IMG/VR virus record: IMGVR_UViG_3300032240_000837
Location: 1-29,617 of that record
Strand: one strand, 5' to 3'
From: a virus
Length of the DNA stretch: 29,617 nucleotides
Shown here: positions 14,444 to 22,877 of the stretch, one piece after another
Layout of the letters: the number at the start of each line of letters is the position of its first letter
Numbering within the stretch: position 1 is the first letter of the stretch
Notes under the pieces: model-generated
Databases searched by the model: none
What the model was told of the DNA's origin: nothing
The model's input: only the letters and a program-made list of their open reading frames with translations
Made by a program: the position numbers and the translations under genes

Positions 14444-15028
14444 ATGAAAACAGAACTAGATCAATTGCTATGTGAGAAGTATCCCAAGATGATGGTAAAC
14501 CGCAACAAGGACATGATGGAAACTTGTATGTGTTGGGGTTTCGAGTGTGGCGATGGCTGGTTCCAGATACTTAATCAGCTTATGGGTAATATACAGCATC
14601 ACATTGATTGGAGAGAACGTCAGCGTGAAGTTGTAATTAGATTTAATAAGATTCGAGAAGCAGGACAGTCAGGCGATGCTGAACTGTTTGCAGACCTGAT
14701 GGCAACCGAGTATGGCGATCGAGGATTGAGTGCAGACTTTGTCAAACAACGTGCCGAAGAATTTATGCGTCAACCTTTGCAGGAAGTTCCGGCACCGGTT
14801 CCGCAAGTGACATTGGATCAGGTCAAGGAAAAGTTTGGCACCCTGCGTTTTTACTACACAGGTGGTGATGACTATATCAGTGGACTTGTTAGCATGGCCG
14901 AATCTATGTCAGGAGTCACTTGTGAAACTTGCGGTAAACCCGGTAAACAAGTAGGCGGAAGTTGGGTTACTACCTTGTGTGAGGAACATGCTGAAGCCAG
15001 GGGTATTTATAAAGAAAATCAAGATTAA
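14444..15028 (+). CDS. Phage protein with C-terminal zinc-ribbon-like motif, function unknown
   Basis: A 194-aa protein. The N-terminal part has CMCWGFECGDGWFQILNQLM, then a helical, charged middle (about 55-110). The C-terminal part carries VKEKFGTLRFYYTGGDDYI, followed by CETCGKPGKQVGG and TLCEEH, which give CxxC...CxxH, a plausible zinc site. I know this combination (KEKFGTLRFYY plus Cys/His pairs) as a recurrent phage protein of unknown function. It starts 33 nt after the small membrane peptide with no clear promoter or strong ribosome-binding site, and is followed by an inverted repeat and a strong terminator, so it ends this transcription unit. Confidence 0.78.
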   Translation: MKTELDQLLCEKYPKMMVNRNKDMMETCMCWGFECGDGWFQILNQLMGNIQHHIDWRERQREVVIRFNKIREAGQSGDAELFADLMATEYGDRGLSADFVKQRAEEFMRQPLQEVPAPVPQVTLDQVKEKFGTLRFYYTGGDDYISGLVSMAESMSGVTCETCGKPGKQVGGSWVTTLCEEHAEARGIYKENQD

Positions 15029-15041
15029 AGATTTTGCAGTT

Positions 15042-15080
15042 AATTGCCTTCAACATGAACTAGCTCCCTAGAAGGCAATT
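15042..15080 (+). repeat. Inverted repeat with 10-bp arms
   Basis: AATTGCCTTC (15042-15051) and GAAGGCAATT (15071-15080) are perfect inverted repeats around a 19-nt loop, just upstream of the intrinsic terminator. It lacks a U-tract, so it may stabilise the mRNA 3' end, be a processing site or bind a protein. Confidence 0.6.
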
Positions 15081-15086
15081 CTTTAT

Positions 15087-15111
15087 AGCCCACTTCGGTG
15101 GGCTTTTTTTT
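15087..15111 (+). terminator. Strong rho-independent terminator
   Basis: AGCCCAC (15087-15093) pairs with GTGGGCT (15098-15104) around a TTCG tetraloop, followed by an uninterrupted T-tract to 15111. The last T's are also the first bases of the next promoter's -35 box, so terminator and promoter are fused. Confidence 0.93.
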
Positions 15112-15138
15112 GACCTTCAGTCAAAACTGTGCTATAAT
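15110..15138 (+). promoter_or_regulatory. Sigma70 promoter TTGACC-N17-TATAAT for a leaderless gene
   Basis: TTGACC (15110-15115) and a perfect TATAAT (15133-15138) are 17 nt apart. The expected start of transcription, about 7 nt after the -10 box, coincides with the ATG at 15145. Only TTCTTTT lies between -10 box and ATG, with no Shine-Dalgarno sequence. Confidence 0.85.
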
Positions 15139-15144
15139 TCTTTT

Positions 15145-16275
15145 ATGAAAACATTTGCCTACGTTGAAGATTACCTTGAAGTTGCGGCCGGATACATTTC
15201 GGTTGACGGCAAAAAGAACAACAAGTATTTTATGTACCCAGAGTCAATCTTGCAACTTGCACGTTATGATGTTCCAGTACTTAACAGTATGGGGGAAACA
15301 GTACATGATGGTAAGTCGTTAACAGACAATCAAGGCAAACTAGCAGTCAAGATGTTGCTAAAGTATCGCAAGCAATTTGCCGCACTTGGAGTAGATGTTG
15401 CACCGTTAGAAGAACCCAAATTCCGTAAACCTTTGCGTGAAATTGATCGACGTCGACTTGCTTATATTGATAAAGAATTGATAAAAATAAAGTTTCCTTT
15501 CCAGACAGATATCATTAATCAAGTTAAAGAATGGAAACGTATCAGCGATGGTACAGTTTCATTTAATAGAGATACTAAACTGTGGGAATTTGGTCTTACA
15601 GAAAGCAATATCAATTGGGTTAATGCTTTTGCACAAGCAAATCAATTTGAGTTAGATGTCAACATCACTGATATAATGAATCAAATCTTTGAATGTGAAC
15701 AACAGCCTTATAAAATTGAGTTGGTAGCAACTGATACTGGCTTTACTATTACCAATGCAGATGCTAGCCTGCTTGAGTATGTTGAACGGACTATTGGATT
15801 CAGAGATGACAATTTACTACAACTTGTTGATGCTTCGGGCAGTCTTGGTTATACAGTAGATCCACGGTTGTTGGATATGATAAAAGTTGATGCAGAATTG
15901 CATCCTCTTTTGGTAAACAAAAATCACAATGTGGGTGCTGAAAACTTTGAGTTAGCGGTTAAATATATTAAAGAGAGTCAGCGTTTTCCAGCTATAGTGT
16001 ATCAATCAAACCCCACGTGGATTGATACCAATATGTCTACACTACGAGAATACTTCGACGAAGATGAAATTTTTTACCAAACACGGGGAAACATTGCCGA
16101 TGTTCCGGCGTATGTTAAAGTAATTGTGTCAACCAAACTGGGACAACAGATACCAGACTGTGTTCCGGTACTGGTAACTTTTTCTGCCATGATGTTTGGC
16201 GGAGAAAAAAGCAGTTGGACACAACAAGCTGAAAAATTAATCTATTGCTGTACCGACACTTTTATTAGAAAGTAA
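15145..16275 (+). CDS. Phage protein of unknown function (376 aa), probably leaderless
   Basis: A 376-aa soluble protein. The N-terminal about 100 residues (YPESILQLARYDVPVLNSM, then LTDNQGKLAVKMLLKYRKQF) followed by the segment about 110-165 (IKFPF..., VSFNRDTKLWEFGLTESNI) recall the region before the motor of phage SNF2/HARP-like helicases, but no Walker motifs follow. The C-terminal part (VPVLVTFSAMMFGGEKSSW) is the other distinctive block. I have seen similar proteins in marine phages without a known role. A DNA- or replication-linked function is a guess from the resemblance and from uvsW 2 kb downstream. The promoter leaves no leader. The radical SAM gene starts 1 nt after its stop. Confidence 0.72.
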   Translation: MKTFAYVEDYLEVAAGYISVDGKKNNKYFMYPESILQLARYDVPVLNSMGETVHDGKSLTDNQGKLAVKMLLKYRKQFAALGVDVAPLEEPKFRKPLREIDRRRLAYIDKELIKIKFPFQTDIINQVKEWKRISDGTVSFNRDTKLWEFGLTESNINWVNAFAQANQFELDVNITDIMNQIFECEQQPYKIELVATDTGFTITNADASLLEYVERTIGFRDDNLLQLVDASGSLGYTVDPRLLDMIKVDAELHPLLVNKNHNVGAENFELAVKYIKESQRFPAIVYQSNPTWIDTNMSTLREYFDEDEIFYQTRGNIADVPAYVKVIVSTKLGQQIPDCVPVLVTFSAMMFGGEKSSWTQQAEKLIYCCTDTFIRK

Positions 16276-16276
16276 T

Positions 16277-17866
16277 ATGGATATTGTATTAGCTATTGTA
16301 CCGCGTATTGTTGACGACTTTGGATATACGCCTGCAGGTCCTGCTTTGCTTAAAGGTTCATTGAGTGCGGCTGGCTACTCTAGTAAGATTATAGATTTCA
16401 ATGCTGACCTAGAAAACAAGTATCAGCATGATCAGGATAGTTTAATTGCCCTGAGCAATTACTTTATGAACTACAACTTGTACAATGCCGAAACATTTGA
16501 ACTGGTTGATCAGCTGATAACAGAATGGGCCTGGACAATACTTGAACACCGACCAACCTGGGTTGGTATAAGTGTGTTCAGTTACAACAGCCAACGTGCT
16601 ACACGTTTGTTGGCAATACGTTTGAAGTCGATTGATCCTGGTGTGAAGATTGTAGTGGGTGGTGCTGGTATTGTAACTGACTACACCTTTAGCGAAACAC
16701 TATACCAGGATCGCATTATTGATGCGTACATTCGTGGCGAAGGCGAACGCAGTCTAATTGAACTGCTAAAAGGCAACACACTATATCCGGGAATAAACGG
16801 ATTGCCTTTTGTGCAGATAGATGATGTAGATAACCTAGCATACCCTGAGTACGACGACTACGAGTTATCTACTTATACCAACAAAAAAGGACTAGTGGCA
16901 TTGCCTATCACTGGCAGTCGCGGCTGTGTTAGAGCCTGTACCTTTTGCGATATTGCTAGTCAGTGGCCCAAGTTTAGGTTTAGGTCTGGAAAAAGTATTG
17001 CTGACGAAATACGCCATCAAGTTGAAACACACGGAGTAACAGCATTCCGTTTTACAGACAGTCTAATTAATGGTAGCCTTAAAGCATTCAAGCAAATGGT
17101 AACAGAGCTGGCTGAGTATAGACTGGGCTTGCCCAAAGAACGTAGGTTTATTTGGGACAGCCACTTTATTCTGCGCGGCCCTCGTGAAATGAAACCCGAA
17201 CTGTTTGACATCATGCGAGATAGCGGAGCCGGCACAATGTTGATTGGAGTTGAAAGCGGTAGCCAAAGTGTGCGAGACCATATGAAAAAAGGTTTCTCAC
17301 AAGCAGACTTAGACTACTGTATGGAACAGTTTAGTCGTACTGGCATCAAGACACGCTTCTTGATGATTGTGGGTTATCCAACAGAAACCGAGCAGGATTT
17401 TCAAGACACTATTGATCTGTTTACCAAGTACAAACCTTATCAGGCCGATGGCACAATTGAAGAAGTCAATCTTGGACTGACACTAAACCTACTACCCCAC
17501 ACACCACTCAGTGATGATCTAGAAGAATACAATATTGTACAAGACAATAATCATATCAATGATTGGGTATGCACAGATAATCCAACACTGACCTATCGAG
17601 AACGCTTACGTAGACGTATCTACTTACAACAGCACATTGAACAGCTGGGTTATCGTGTGTTTGAAGCCAAAAACTACACAAAACAGTTGTTTATGGCTTG
17701 GTCAGAAGTAGCTTCCAAGCCAACACGGGTCACAACAGTAGACAACTATGTATACGACCGAGAACGCGGTGGCCTAATGATACAACACAGCATTCCTGCA
17801 ATGCCACAGACTAAAAAGATTACAATATTAAAAAATGCAGATAAAAGTAAAATTACGAGCACATAA
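16277..17866 (+). CDS. Radical SAM protein with B12-binding-like N-terminus (module B)
   Basis: A 529-aa paralogue of the gene at 2474. The cluster motif CxxxCxxC is at Cys217, Cys221 and Cys224 (GCVRACTFC), one residue from the module A positions. The cobalamin-domain-like N-terminus has IVVGGAGI and YIRGEGE. Shared later blocks are DSLING and LIGVESGSQSVRDHM. Compared with module A it has an extra C-terminal segment of about 45 residues ending in a basic stretch (ILKNADKSKITST). It should generate a 5'-deoxyadenosyl radical to modify an unreactive carbon. The partner gene starts 32 nt before this stop. Same-family paralogues about 12 kb apart in one phage suggest two different substrates or two steps. 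Confidence 0.88.
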   Translation: MDIVLAIVPRIVDDFGYTPAGPALLKGSLSAAGYSSKIIDFNADLENKYQHDQDSLIALSNYFMNYNLYNAETFELVDQLITEWAWTILEHRPTWVGISVFSYNSQRATRLLAIRLKSIDPGVKIVVGGAGIVTDYTFSETLYQDRIIDAYIRGEGERSLIELLKGNTLYPGINGLPFVQIDDVDNLAYPEYDDYELSTYTNKKGLVALPITGSRGCVRACTFCDIASQWPKFRFRSGKSIADEIRHQVETHGVTAFRFTDSLINGSLKAFKQMVTELAEYRLGLPKERRFIWDSHFILRGPREMKPELFDIMRDSGAGTMLIGVESGSQSVRDHMKKGFSQADLDYCMEQFSRTGIKTRFLMIVGYPTETEQDFQDTIDLFTKYKPYQADGTIEEVNLGLTLNLLPHTPLSDDLEEYNIVQDNNHINDWVCTDNPTLTYRERLRRRIYLQQHIEQLGYRVFEAKNYTKQLFMAWSEVASKPTRVTTVDNYVYDRERGGLMIQHSIPAMPQTKKITILKNADKSKITST

Positions 17867-18458
17867 GAGTACTCGGGCTCCTGCGGTACGGTTGGCAATA
17901 AACGGCAACAGCGTGTACTATGCTGACAGCTTTGATGACGAAGTAACCGAAATAGAATTTGGGTTTACTCCAGACGAAAAAAACGTATTTGAGATTGAGC
18001 ACTACAACAAAACAAATACGGATACCATTTGCGACAGTGCAGGTAATATTGTTGCTGACCGTGCTGTTGAACTGTTGTCGTTGTCCATAGATGGGTATGT
18101 TGTTCCCAAGAACATCTTGTTTAAGAAACCGTTCTACGTAAAATGGCCTAACAACTTGATTGAAGATGCCAAACGTGAAGGTCGTACACTACCTGAGTAC
18201 CTAGACAACAACTTGTTCTTTGGTTTCAATGGTAGCTATCAATTTGATTTCCCTCAAGACTTTGCCCGAGAGTACTACTGGTACCATTGGCAAATGGAAC
18301 GAGATGCCAACAGCAATTTACAAATGGTAGATGAGTCTACACAAACTGCATACTTTGATGCTTACGGTCTAAGGCTTGCAATCAATCAAGATTTCAGTTA
18401 TACTATACATGATTTAAAATACATTATTGACAATGAAACCCTGCCGACTAATAATTAA
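17835..18458 (+). CDS. Beta-rich partner of the radical SAM protein (module B)
   Basis: A 207-aa protein that shares the signature of the protein at 3906: DSAGNIVADR (67-76) and FFGFNG (128-133). The first about 95 residues are beta-rich and could form a sandwich domain (VRLAINGNSVYYADSF, EIEFGFTPDEKN). The additional C-terminal half, absent from module A's partner, is rich in Tyr, Trp and Phe (REYYWYHWQMER). Carbohydrate-binding domains often look like this, so glycan binding is a reasonable inference. It overlaps the radical SAM gene by 32 nt and the uvsW gene by 26 nt, both strong signs of translational coupling. No active-site motif is visible. Confidence 0.72.
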   Translation: MQIKVKLRAHKSTRAPAVRLAINGNSVYYADSFDDEVTEIEFGFTPDEKNVFEIEHYNKTNTDTICDSAGNIVADRAVELLSLSIDGYVVPKNILFKKPFYVKWPNNLIEDAKREGRTLPEYLDNNLFFGFNGSYQFDFPQDFAREYYWYHWQMERDANSNLQMVDESTQTAYFDAYGLRLAINQDFSYTIHDLKYIIDNETLPTNN

Positions 18459-19890
18459 AGACGAAGTAAACGTCAAATGCGAAGGTTTGGATTTGGCCAC
18501 TAGGAAAAAACTAGTAGACAAGTTCAAATTTGAAATTCCTGGTGCTAGATATCAGCCCAGTGTTCGGCTTGGACGATGGGATGGCAAAGTCAGCTACTTC
18601 CAGCTTGGCGGTAGCAGTTATATCAACCTACTACCTGATATCCTGCCCATCATTGAAAGCGACGGATACGATATTGAATTAGAGGACATGCGGGACTACT
18701 CTATTCAATTTGAGTTTGCAGAAATCACAGAAGATACGTTTGCCAACAAAACTTGGCCCAAGGGTCATCCCAAGGCAGGCGAGCCAATCAAACTGCGCGA
18801 CTATCAACCTCAGATACTTAACAACTTTTTGCAGAACAGGCAAAGTGTGCAAGAAGTGGCCACAGGCGCTGGTAAGACCATTATGACTGCGGCCTTGAGT
18901 CTTAGCGTCGAGAAGTATGGTCGATCAATAGTTATTGTACCAAACAAAAGTCTAGTTACACAAACAGAAGAAGACTATGTTAATCTGGGACTAGATGTTG
19001 GCGTATACTTTGGCGACCGTAAAGAATTTGGCAAAACACACACTATATGTACATGGCAAAGTCTGAACATACTGTTAAAAAGCACACAAGATGGATCTGC
19101 AGACTGCACCATTGGTGAGTTCATTGAGGATGTTGTCTGCGTTATTGTAGACGAAGTACACATGGCCAAAGCAGACGCACTCAAAACTCTACTAACAGGC
19201 ATATTTTCTCATGTGCCAATTCGGTGGGGACTAACAGGAACTATTCCCAAAGAGGAGTATGCCGCAGTCAGTATCTTCTGTAGCCTTGGGCCAGTAGTAG
19301 GAAAACTAACTGCCAGTGAGTTACAGGAAGCAGGACATCTTGCTAATTGTCACGTTAACATTGTGCAGTTGGCCGACAGTGCAGAATACACCAACTATCA
19401 AAGTGAACTAAAGTACCTGACAGAAACAGCAGGTCGACTGGACTACATCAGTAATCTGGTCAAGAGTGTAAACGAAACTGGTAACACCCTGGTCCTGGTT
19501 GATAGGATATCAACTGGCAAACTATTAATTGAGCGCCTGGACAATGCAGTATTTGTTTCGGGTGCAACCAAAGCAAAGGACAGAAAAGATGAATACGACG
19601 AAGTGGCGACTGCTACTGGCAAGATTATTGTGGCGACTTACGGTGTGGCCGCTGTTGGTATTAATATCCCAAGGATTTTTAATCTGGTTCTTATTGAGCC
19701 CGGAAAGAGCTTTGTCAGGGTTATACAAAGTATTGGGCGAGGCATTAGAAAAGCAGAGGACAAGGACTTTGTTCAGATCTGGGACATCACTTCGACGTGC
19801 AAGTTTGCGAAGCGACACCTCACTAAGCGTAAGGCCTTCTACAAGGAAGCCAATTATCCGTTCACTGTTGAGAAAGCAGAATGGCAGTAA
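18433..19890 (+). CDS. uvsW: UvsW-type DNA/RNA helicase
   Basis: A superfamily 2 helicase of 485 aa, the size of T4 UvsW. The N-terminal substrate-recognition domain opens with LIIKDEVNVKCEGLDLATRK and contains GRWDGKVSYF. Motif I is ATGAGKT (catalytic Lys148), motif II is DEVH at residues 240-243, motif III is GLTGT, and motif VI is QSIGRGIRK (from Gln432). UvsW unwinds R-loops and branched DNA, migrates Holliday junctions and helps switch T4 from origin- to recombination-dependent replication. A TTG at 18427 could be the start but the ATG at 18433 is preferred. The gene overlaps its neighbours on both sides. It is the clearest T4-like marker in the window. Confidence 0.93.
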   Translation: MKPCRLIIKDEVNVKCEGLDLATRKKLVDKFKFEIPGARYQPSVRLGRWDGKVSYFQLGGSSYINLLPDILPIIESDGYDIELEDMRDYSIQFEFAEITEDTFANKTWPKGHPKAGEPIKLRDYQPQILNNFLQNRQSVQEVATGAGKTIMTAALSLSVEKYGRSIVIVPNKSLVTQTEEDYVNLGLDVGVYFGDRKEFGKTHTICTWQSLNILLKSTQDGSADCTIGEFIEDVVCVIVDEVHMAKADALKTLLTGIFSHVPIRWGLTGTIPKEEYAAVSIFCSLGPVVGKLTASELQEAGHLANCHVNIVQLADSAEYTNYQSELKYLTETAGRLDYISNLVKSVNETGNTLVLVDRISTGKLLIERLDNAVFVSGATKAKDRKDEYDEVATATGKIIVATYGVAAVGINIPRIFNLVLIEPGKSFVRVIQSIGRGIRKAEDKDFVQIWDITSTCKFAKRHLTKRKAFYKEANYPFTVEKAEWQ

Positions 19891-20612
19891 AAACTCTATA
19901 CACATGCGGCTGTAGTTTTATGAGCATCGATACCAAGGACACTGGTATCCGTAGTTTTCTGGATTTATACGCAGAAGAAAAAGGTTTTCGGCATGTTAGT
20001 CTGGCACGTAGCGGCGCCACCAACTTTCTTATTCGACTACAAATAGAAGAAGCTATCAAACAAAATGCGGATTATATTGTGATAGGTACTACCACCAGTG
20101 ACAGGATGGAAATACCTATTCCTGGTAAAACGATCACATATCCTGTAACATTAAAAGACGTTGAGTATCGCGGTTATCGCAGTCAAAGTGTCAACAACGT
20201 TGATACCGGTAATCCCAAAATTATCAGTGACAGTATTAACAATTGGACCACAGACAATTATACCTGGGTTTTTCATGACAACTTTAGACGCAAAGAAATT
20301 ACTCCGCAAGTGATTGACGCAATGAAACACTATGTGGCACACCTGCATGATTTTCAATTGGATCAAATGCGCGACTACTTTGTTATTGCCGATGGATTGC
20401 GTAAACTAATTGCACTAGACAAGAAGTTTGTATTCTTGCGAGGACCAATGTTTTGTGATTGGTCTTTTGTTGGCAACAGACTTTGGACCAAACCACAACC
20501 CTGGGACTTGCCATACGGTGTTGATCCTGCTCCAGTTAATCACAGCGGCCAACAAGCACACAATGATTTCAAACAAGTATTGTTAGATATGACCACGGAC
20601 TGGAATGCGTAA
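19881..20612 (+). CDS. SGNH/GDSL hydrolase-like protein
   Basis: A 243-aa protein whose start TYTCGCSFMS-like block (really LYTCGCSF, residues 6-13) places Ser12 where SGNH hydrolases carry their nucleophile, followed by a block-II-like Gly and block-III-like segment HVSLARSGATNFLIRLQI (with Asn). YIVIGTTTSDRMEIP follows as expected for the next strand. Near the C-terminus NHSGQQAHNDF holds candidate catalytic His. SGNH enzymes remove acyl groups, for example O-acetyl from sugars. The gene overlaps the end of uvsW by 10 nt. The sequence may equally be a non-catalytic relative; the DxxH pair is not plain here. A second, clearer SGNH protein is at 24317. Confidence 0.65.
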   Translation: MAVKTLYTCGCSFMSIDTKDTGIRSFLDLYAEEKGFRHVSLARSGATNFLIRLQIEEAIKQNADYIVIGTTTSDRMEIPIPGKTITYPVTLKDVEYRGYRSQSVNNVDTGNPKIISDSINNWTTDNYTWVFHDNFRRKEITPQVIDAMKHYVAHLHDFQLDQMRDYFVIADGLRKLIALDKKFVFLRGPMFCDWSFVGNRLWTKPQPWDLPYGVDPAPVNHSGQQAHNDFKQVLLDMTTDWNA

Positions 20613-21378
20613 CGTAATACTTTACTTTCCTTGGGGTGCAGGTGGCAATCTAATTAGAAACATAATTAGTTTAGATCCCACATTTGAGTTCTACGATGAT
20701 AATGTTTATCAGCTGGATTTGGCTACAGCAAACGAACGTTACCAGTGGATGTTGTCATACTATCAAAAACCAACAACATCTGCAGATTGGTTACCCAGAG
20801 AATGGTCAATTCGTTTGATACACAAAAACAAGTATTACACCAATAACAAGATAGCTTACTGGAACCCCGACTTTAGGCTCATATATGACACACACGGCGA
20901 AGCAGAAGAAATTGCACACATACAAGAAAACGGATGTTGTTTGTGTTTTGATAGATACCGTATTGGCATTGGCGAAAGGCCCGAACAGATCAGTAATGAA
21001 CGTCTATTAGACTATCAACAAATTATCATCGTTCCAAGAGATGTCGAGCTAATTACTGAAATATACAACAGTAAGAATCCTACACTCAAACAATTGAAGC
21101 ATATTGCAGATGCTGATACAAGATATCAACAGGCAGAAGACAGGATTGTTAACCAAACAAAAAATATTATAAAATTTTATAACGAGCTAACAGCATCCGG
21201 TAAACAGGTGTTACAATACTATGCAGAGGATCTATTCCAAAGCGAAACTGTTGACGATATTGTTGCCCAACTAGGCGCCAATATATCAAAAGAATACACA
21301 AAAACTTTGCACTCACAATGGTTGCAAAGTACCATGAATGTGTATTATAATTACTACAATAGAGAAATGAAAATATGA
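20605..21378 (+). CDS. Sulfotransferase-like P-loop protein (tentative)
   Basis: A 257-aa protein with FPWGAGGNLIRNII at residues 8-21. A GAGGN-type loop after the first strand occurs in phage and bacterial proteins related to sulfotransferases, where it would bind the phosphates of PAPS. A later strand with IIIVPRDVELITEIYN could be the second nucleotide-binding part, but I cannot find the full 3'-phosphate motif, so the activity is uncertain. Candidate substrates would be a glycan, given the many sugar genes. It overlaps the SGNH-like gene before (8 nt) and the next gene (4 nt), and is part of the long 18-25 kb operon. Confidence 0.5.
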   Translation: MRNVILYFPWGAGGNLIRNIISLDPTFEFYDDNVYQLDLATANERYQWMLSYYQKPTTSADWLPREWSIRLIHKNKYYTNNKIAYWNPDFRLIYDTHGEAEEIAHIQENGCCLCFDRYRIGIGERPEQISNERLLDYQQIIIVPRDVELITEIYNSKNPTLKQLKHIADADTRYQQAEDRIVNQTKNIIKFYNELTASGKQVLQYYAEDLFQSETVDDIVAQLGANISKEYTKTLHSQWLQSTMNVYYNYYNREMKI

Positions 21379-21878
21379 GAATATTAACAATAGAAAACAC
21401 ATCATATGAGATGAATGAAATCCCAGATGAGATTGATGATTTGAGATTTTGTGTATTAGATAATTCAGATCCAAAAAATCCTGATTACTTTTTTATTCCA
21501 TTGATATTTCTTGAGAGCTTCAACAGTCCTGCATTGGTATTGCGTATAGGCAATCAGACTATTAAAATGCCTGTGGATTGGTATGTGCTGATTGGCGAAA
21601 AAGATATGGGCGATTTAGAAATGGTACCACTTACATCTATCAATGATCGAGGCTTTAGTGCATTCACCTTCAATCCAATCAAATCGTTCAAGCCTGATTT
21701 TTATCCAATTGAAATTGTAGACATTTACCAGGATGTCAAGTGGTACTTTCCTAAACTTAAACCTGGACAGTTTTTGGCAGTTCCTTTGGAACACGGAGTA
21801 GAAAAACCCATGTGTGCATTTTTTGTTAACGATGTCAACCGCCAAAGCGAGGTAGTTGATTACAGCAAATGTTGGTAA
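21375..21878 (+). CDS. Phage protein of unknown function (167 aa)
   Basis: A 167-aa acidic protein. The most distinctive part is ALVLRIGNQTIKMPVDWYVL followed by IGEKDMGDLEMVPLTSINDR and later LKPGQFLAVPL. The pattern is of alternating beta strands, without cysteine clusters, signal peptide or membrane helices. I believe similar proteins occur in other T4-like and alphaproteobacterial phages but I know of no function. It has 4-nt ATGA overlap with the sulfotransferase-like gene and its end overlaps the FkbM gene by 10 nt. Its ending VDYSKCW places a Cys near the C-terminus, of unknown meaning. Confidence 0.7.
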   Translation: MRILTIENTSYEMNEIPDEIDDLRFCVLDNSDPKNPDYFFIPLIFLESFNSPALVLRIGNQTIKMPVDWYVLIGEKDMGDLEMVPLTSINDRGFSAFTFNPIKSFKPDFYPIEIVDIYQDVKWYFPKLKPGQFLAVPLEHGVEKPMCAFFVNDVNRQSEVVDYSKCW

Positions 21879-22642
21879 GATGGATGACTGTGGCAGAAAA
21901 AAATCAAACAGGTTTCCATGTTTGGTTTGAAGAATTCTGTCGGCATGTAAAAAACATATACCCCGAATCGGCAATCTGGATTGACGTGGGCACCAGCAAG
22001 GGCGGTACAGTAGAAATACAGTCAACAACTAATGCCGATGGACAAGTTGTTGGATTTGAACCAGATCCTACAGTATTTGCAATATGTCACCAACGACACC
22101 AAGACAAAACAAACGTAACCTTGTATAACAGAGCTTGCTACAGTAGTGATAGAATTCAAAAATATTACACCAGCCAAGAAGAAGCACAGTTTGGTTATGG
22201 CTTTATTGGTATGCCGCCCGAACATGCGGCAGATGCATCGGCTGTGATTGGCAACGGCACCGTTGATGTTAAGACAATGAAACCTACACTGGTAACTCCA
22301 GCGGTACTAGATCAAGTGCTACATGATAGAAATTTGCCAGTTAGACTTATTAAAGTTGATGCAGAAAGCAGTGACTTTGACGTGCTGTTAGGTGCAGAAG
22401 ATATACTGACTCATGACAGGCCAGTTGTTGTATTTGAGTTTTGCGGGTCTATTATGACAAGAGCACACGGACACACAATTAAAGACTTCTTTGACTACTT
22501 TGATAAATTAAATTATAAACTGTTTACAGCCATTGAAGGACAAGGTCGACAGTTTATTTTTGATAACTGGAACCGTCGAACTGCCCAGCTCAAGGACATT
22601 GTTGCTGTTCCAGTTGAATTGGAAGGACAGTTTTTTGCCTAA
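21869..22642 (+). CDS. FkbM-family SAM-dependent methyltransferase (second copy)
   Basis: A 257-aa methyltransferase with motif I IWIDVGTSKGGTVEIQ, motif II VVGFEPDPTVFAICHQ and the FkbM block LIKVDAESSDFDVLLGAED, then VVVFEFCG. The family methylates hydroxyls of sugars and related metabolites. It is distant from the FkbM protein at 7142 and probably has another acceptor. The ATG at 21869 overlaps the previous gene by 10 nt; an in-frame ATG at 21884 (GGTAAG 2-8 nt upstream) would give a 252-aa protein and is a reasonable alternative start. Its stop overlaps the TTG start of the next gene by 8 nt. Confidence 0.87.
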   Translation: MLVRWMTVAEKNQTGFHVWFEEFCRHVKNIYPESAIWIDVGTSKGGTVEIQSTTNADGQVVGFEPDPTVFAICHQRHQDKTNVTLYNRACYSSDRIQKYYTSQEEAQFGYGFIGMPPEHAADASAVIGNGTVDVKTMKPTLVTPAVLDQVLHDRNLPVRLIKVDAESSDFDVLLGAEDILTHDRPVVVFEFCGSIMTRAHGHTIKDFFDYFDKLNYKLFTAIEGQGRQFIFDNWNRRTAQLKDIVAVPVELEGQFFA

Positions 22643-22877
22643 GATTTACGAAAGCCCAGATCAAGGTCAGACCGTTTACGAACGAGATTTTGGTGGTTTA
22701 GATAAAAAACTTATTCTAGACAATCGAACACAGGACGGCCGCCCGTTGATTGAACACATCAGAGAAGACAAACTCTGGGGCGAGATTCGCAGAATGGCTC
22801 GAACAGATGCAGGCTTGCAGGAATTACTGGAACGTGCTATAGTATACTACAACTTAATCAAAAAAGACCATGAGTAA
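22635..22877 (+). CDS. Small conserved phage protein (80 aa, TTG start)
   Basis: The start is set as TTG at 22635 because GGAAGGA sits about 7 nt upstream and the longer frame from 22533 lies entirely inside the FkbM gene. The protein begins MPKIYESPDQGQTVYERDFGG, an opening I recognise from small proteins of T4-like marine phages. The rest is helical and charged (EHIREDKLWGEIRRMARTD, then LLERAIVYYNLIKKDHE). Function is not known; a small protein-interaction role in replication or transcription is possible. It overlaps the next gene by 8 nt. Confidence 0.7.
   Translation: MPKIYESPDQGQTVYERDFGGLDKKLILDNRTQDGRPLIEHIREDKLWGEIRRMARTDAGLQELLERAIVYYNLIKKDHE

Noticed and set aside
19525-19915. Frames on both strands across the end of uvsW
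   Set aside because: They are out-of-frame shadows of the helicase motifs.
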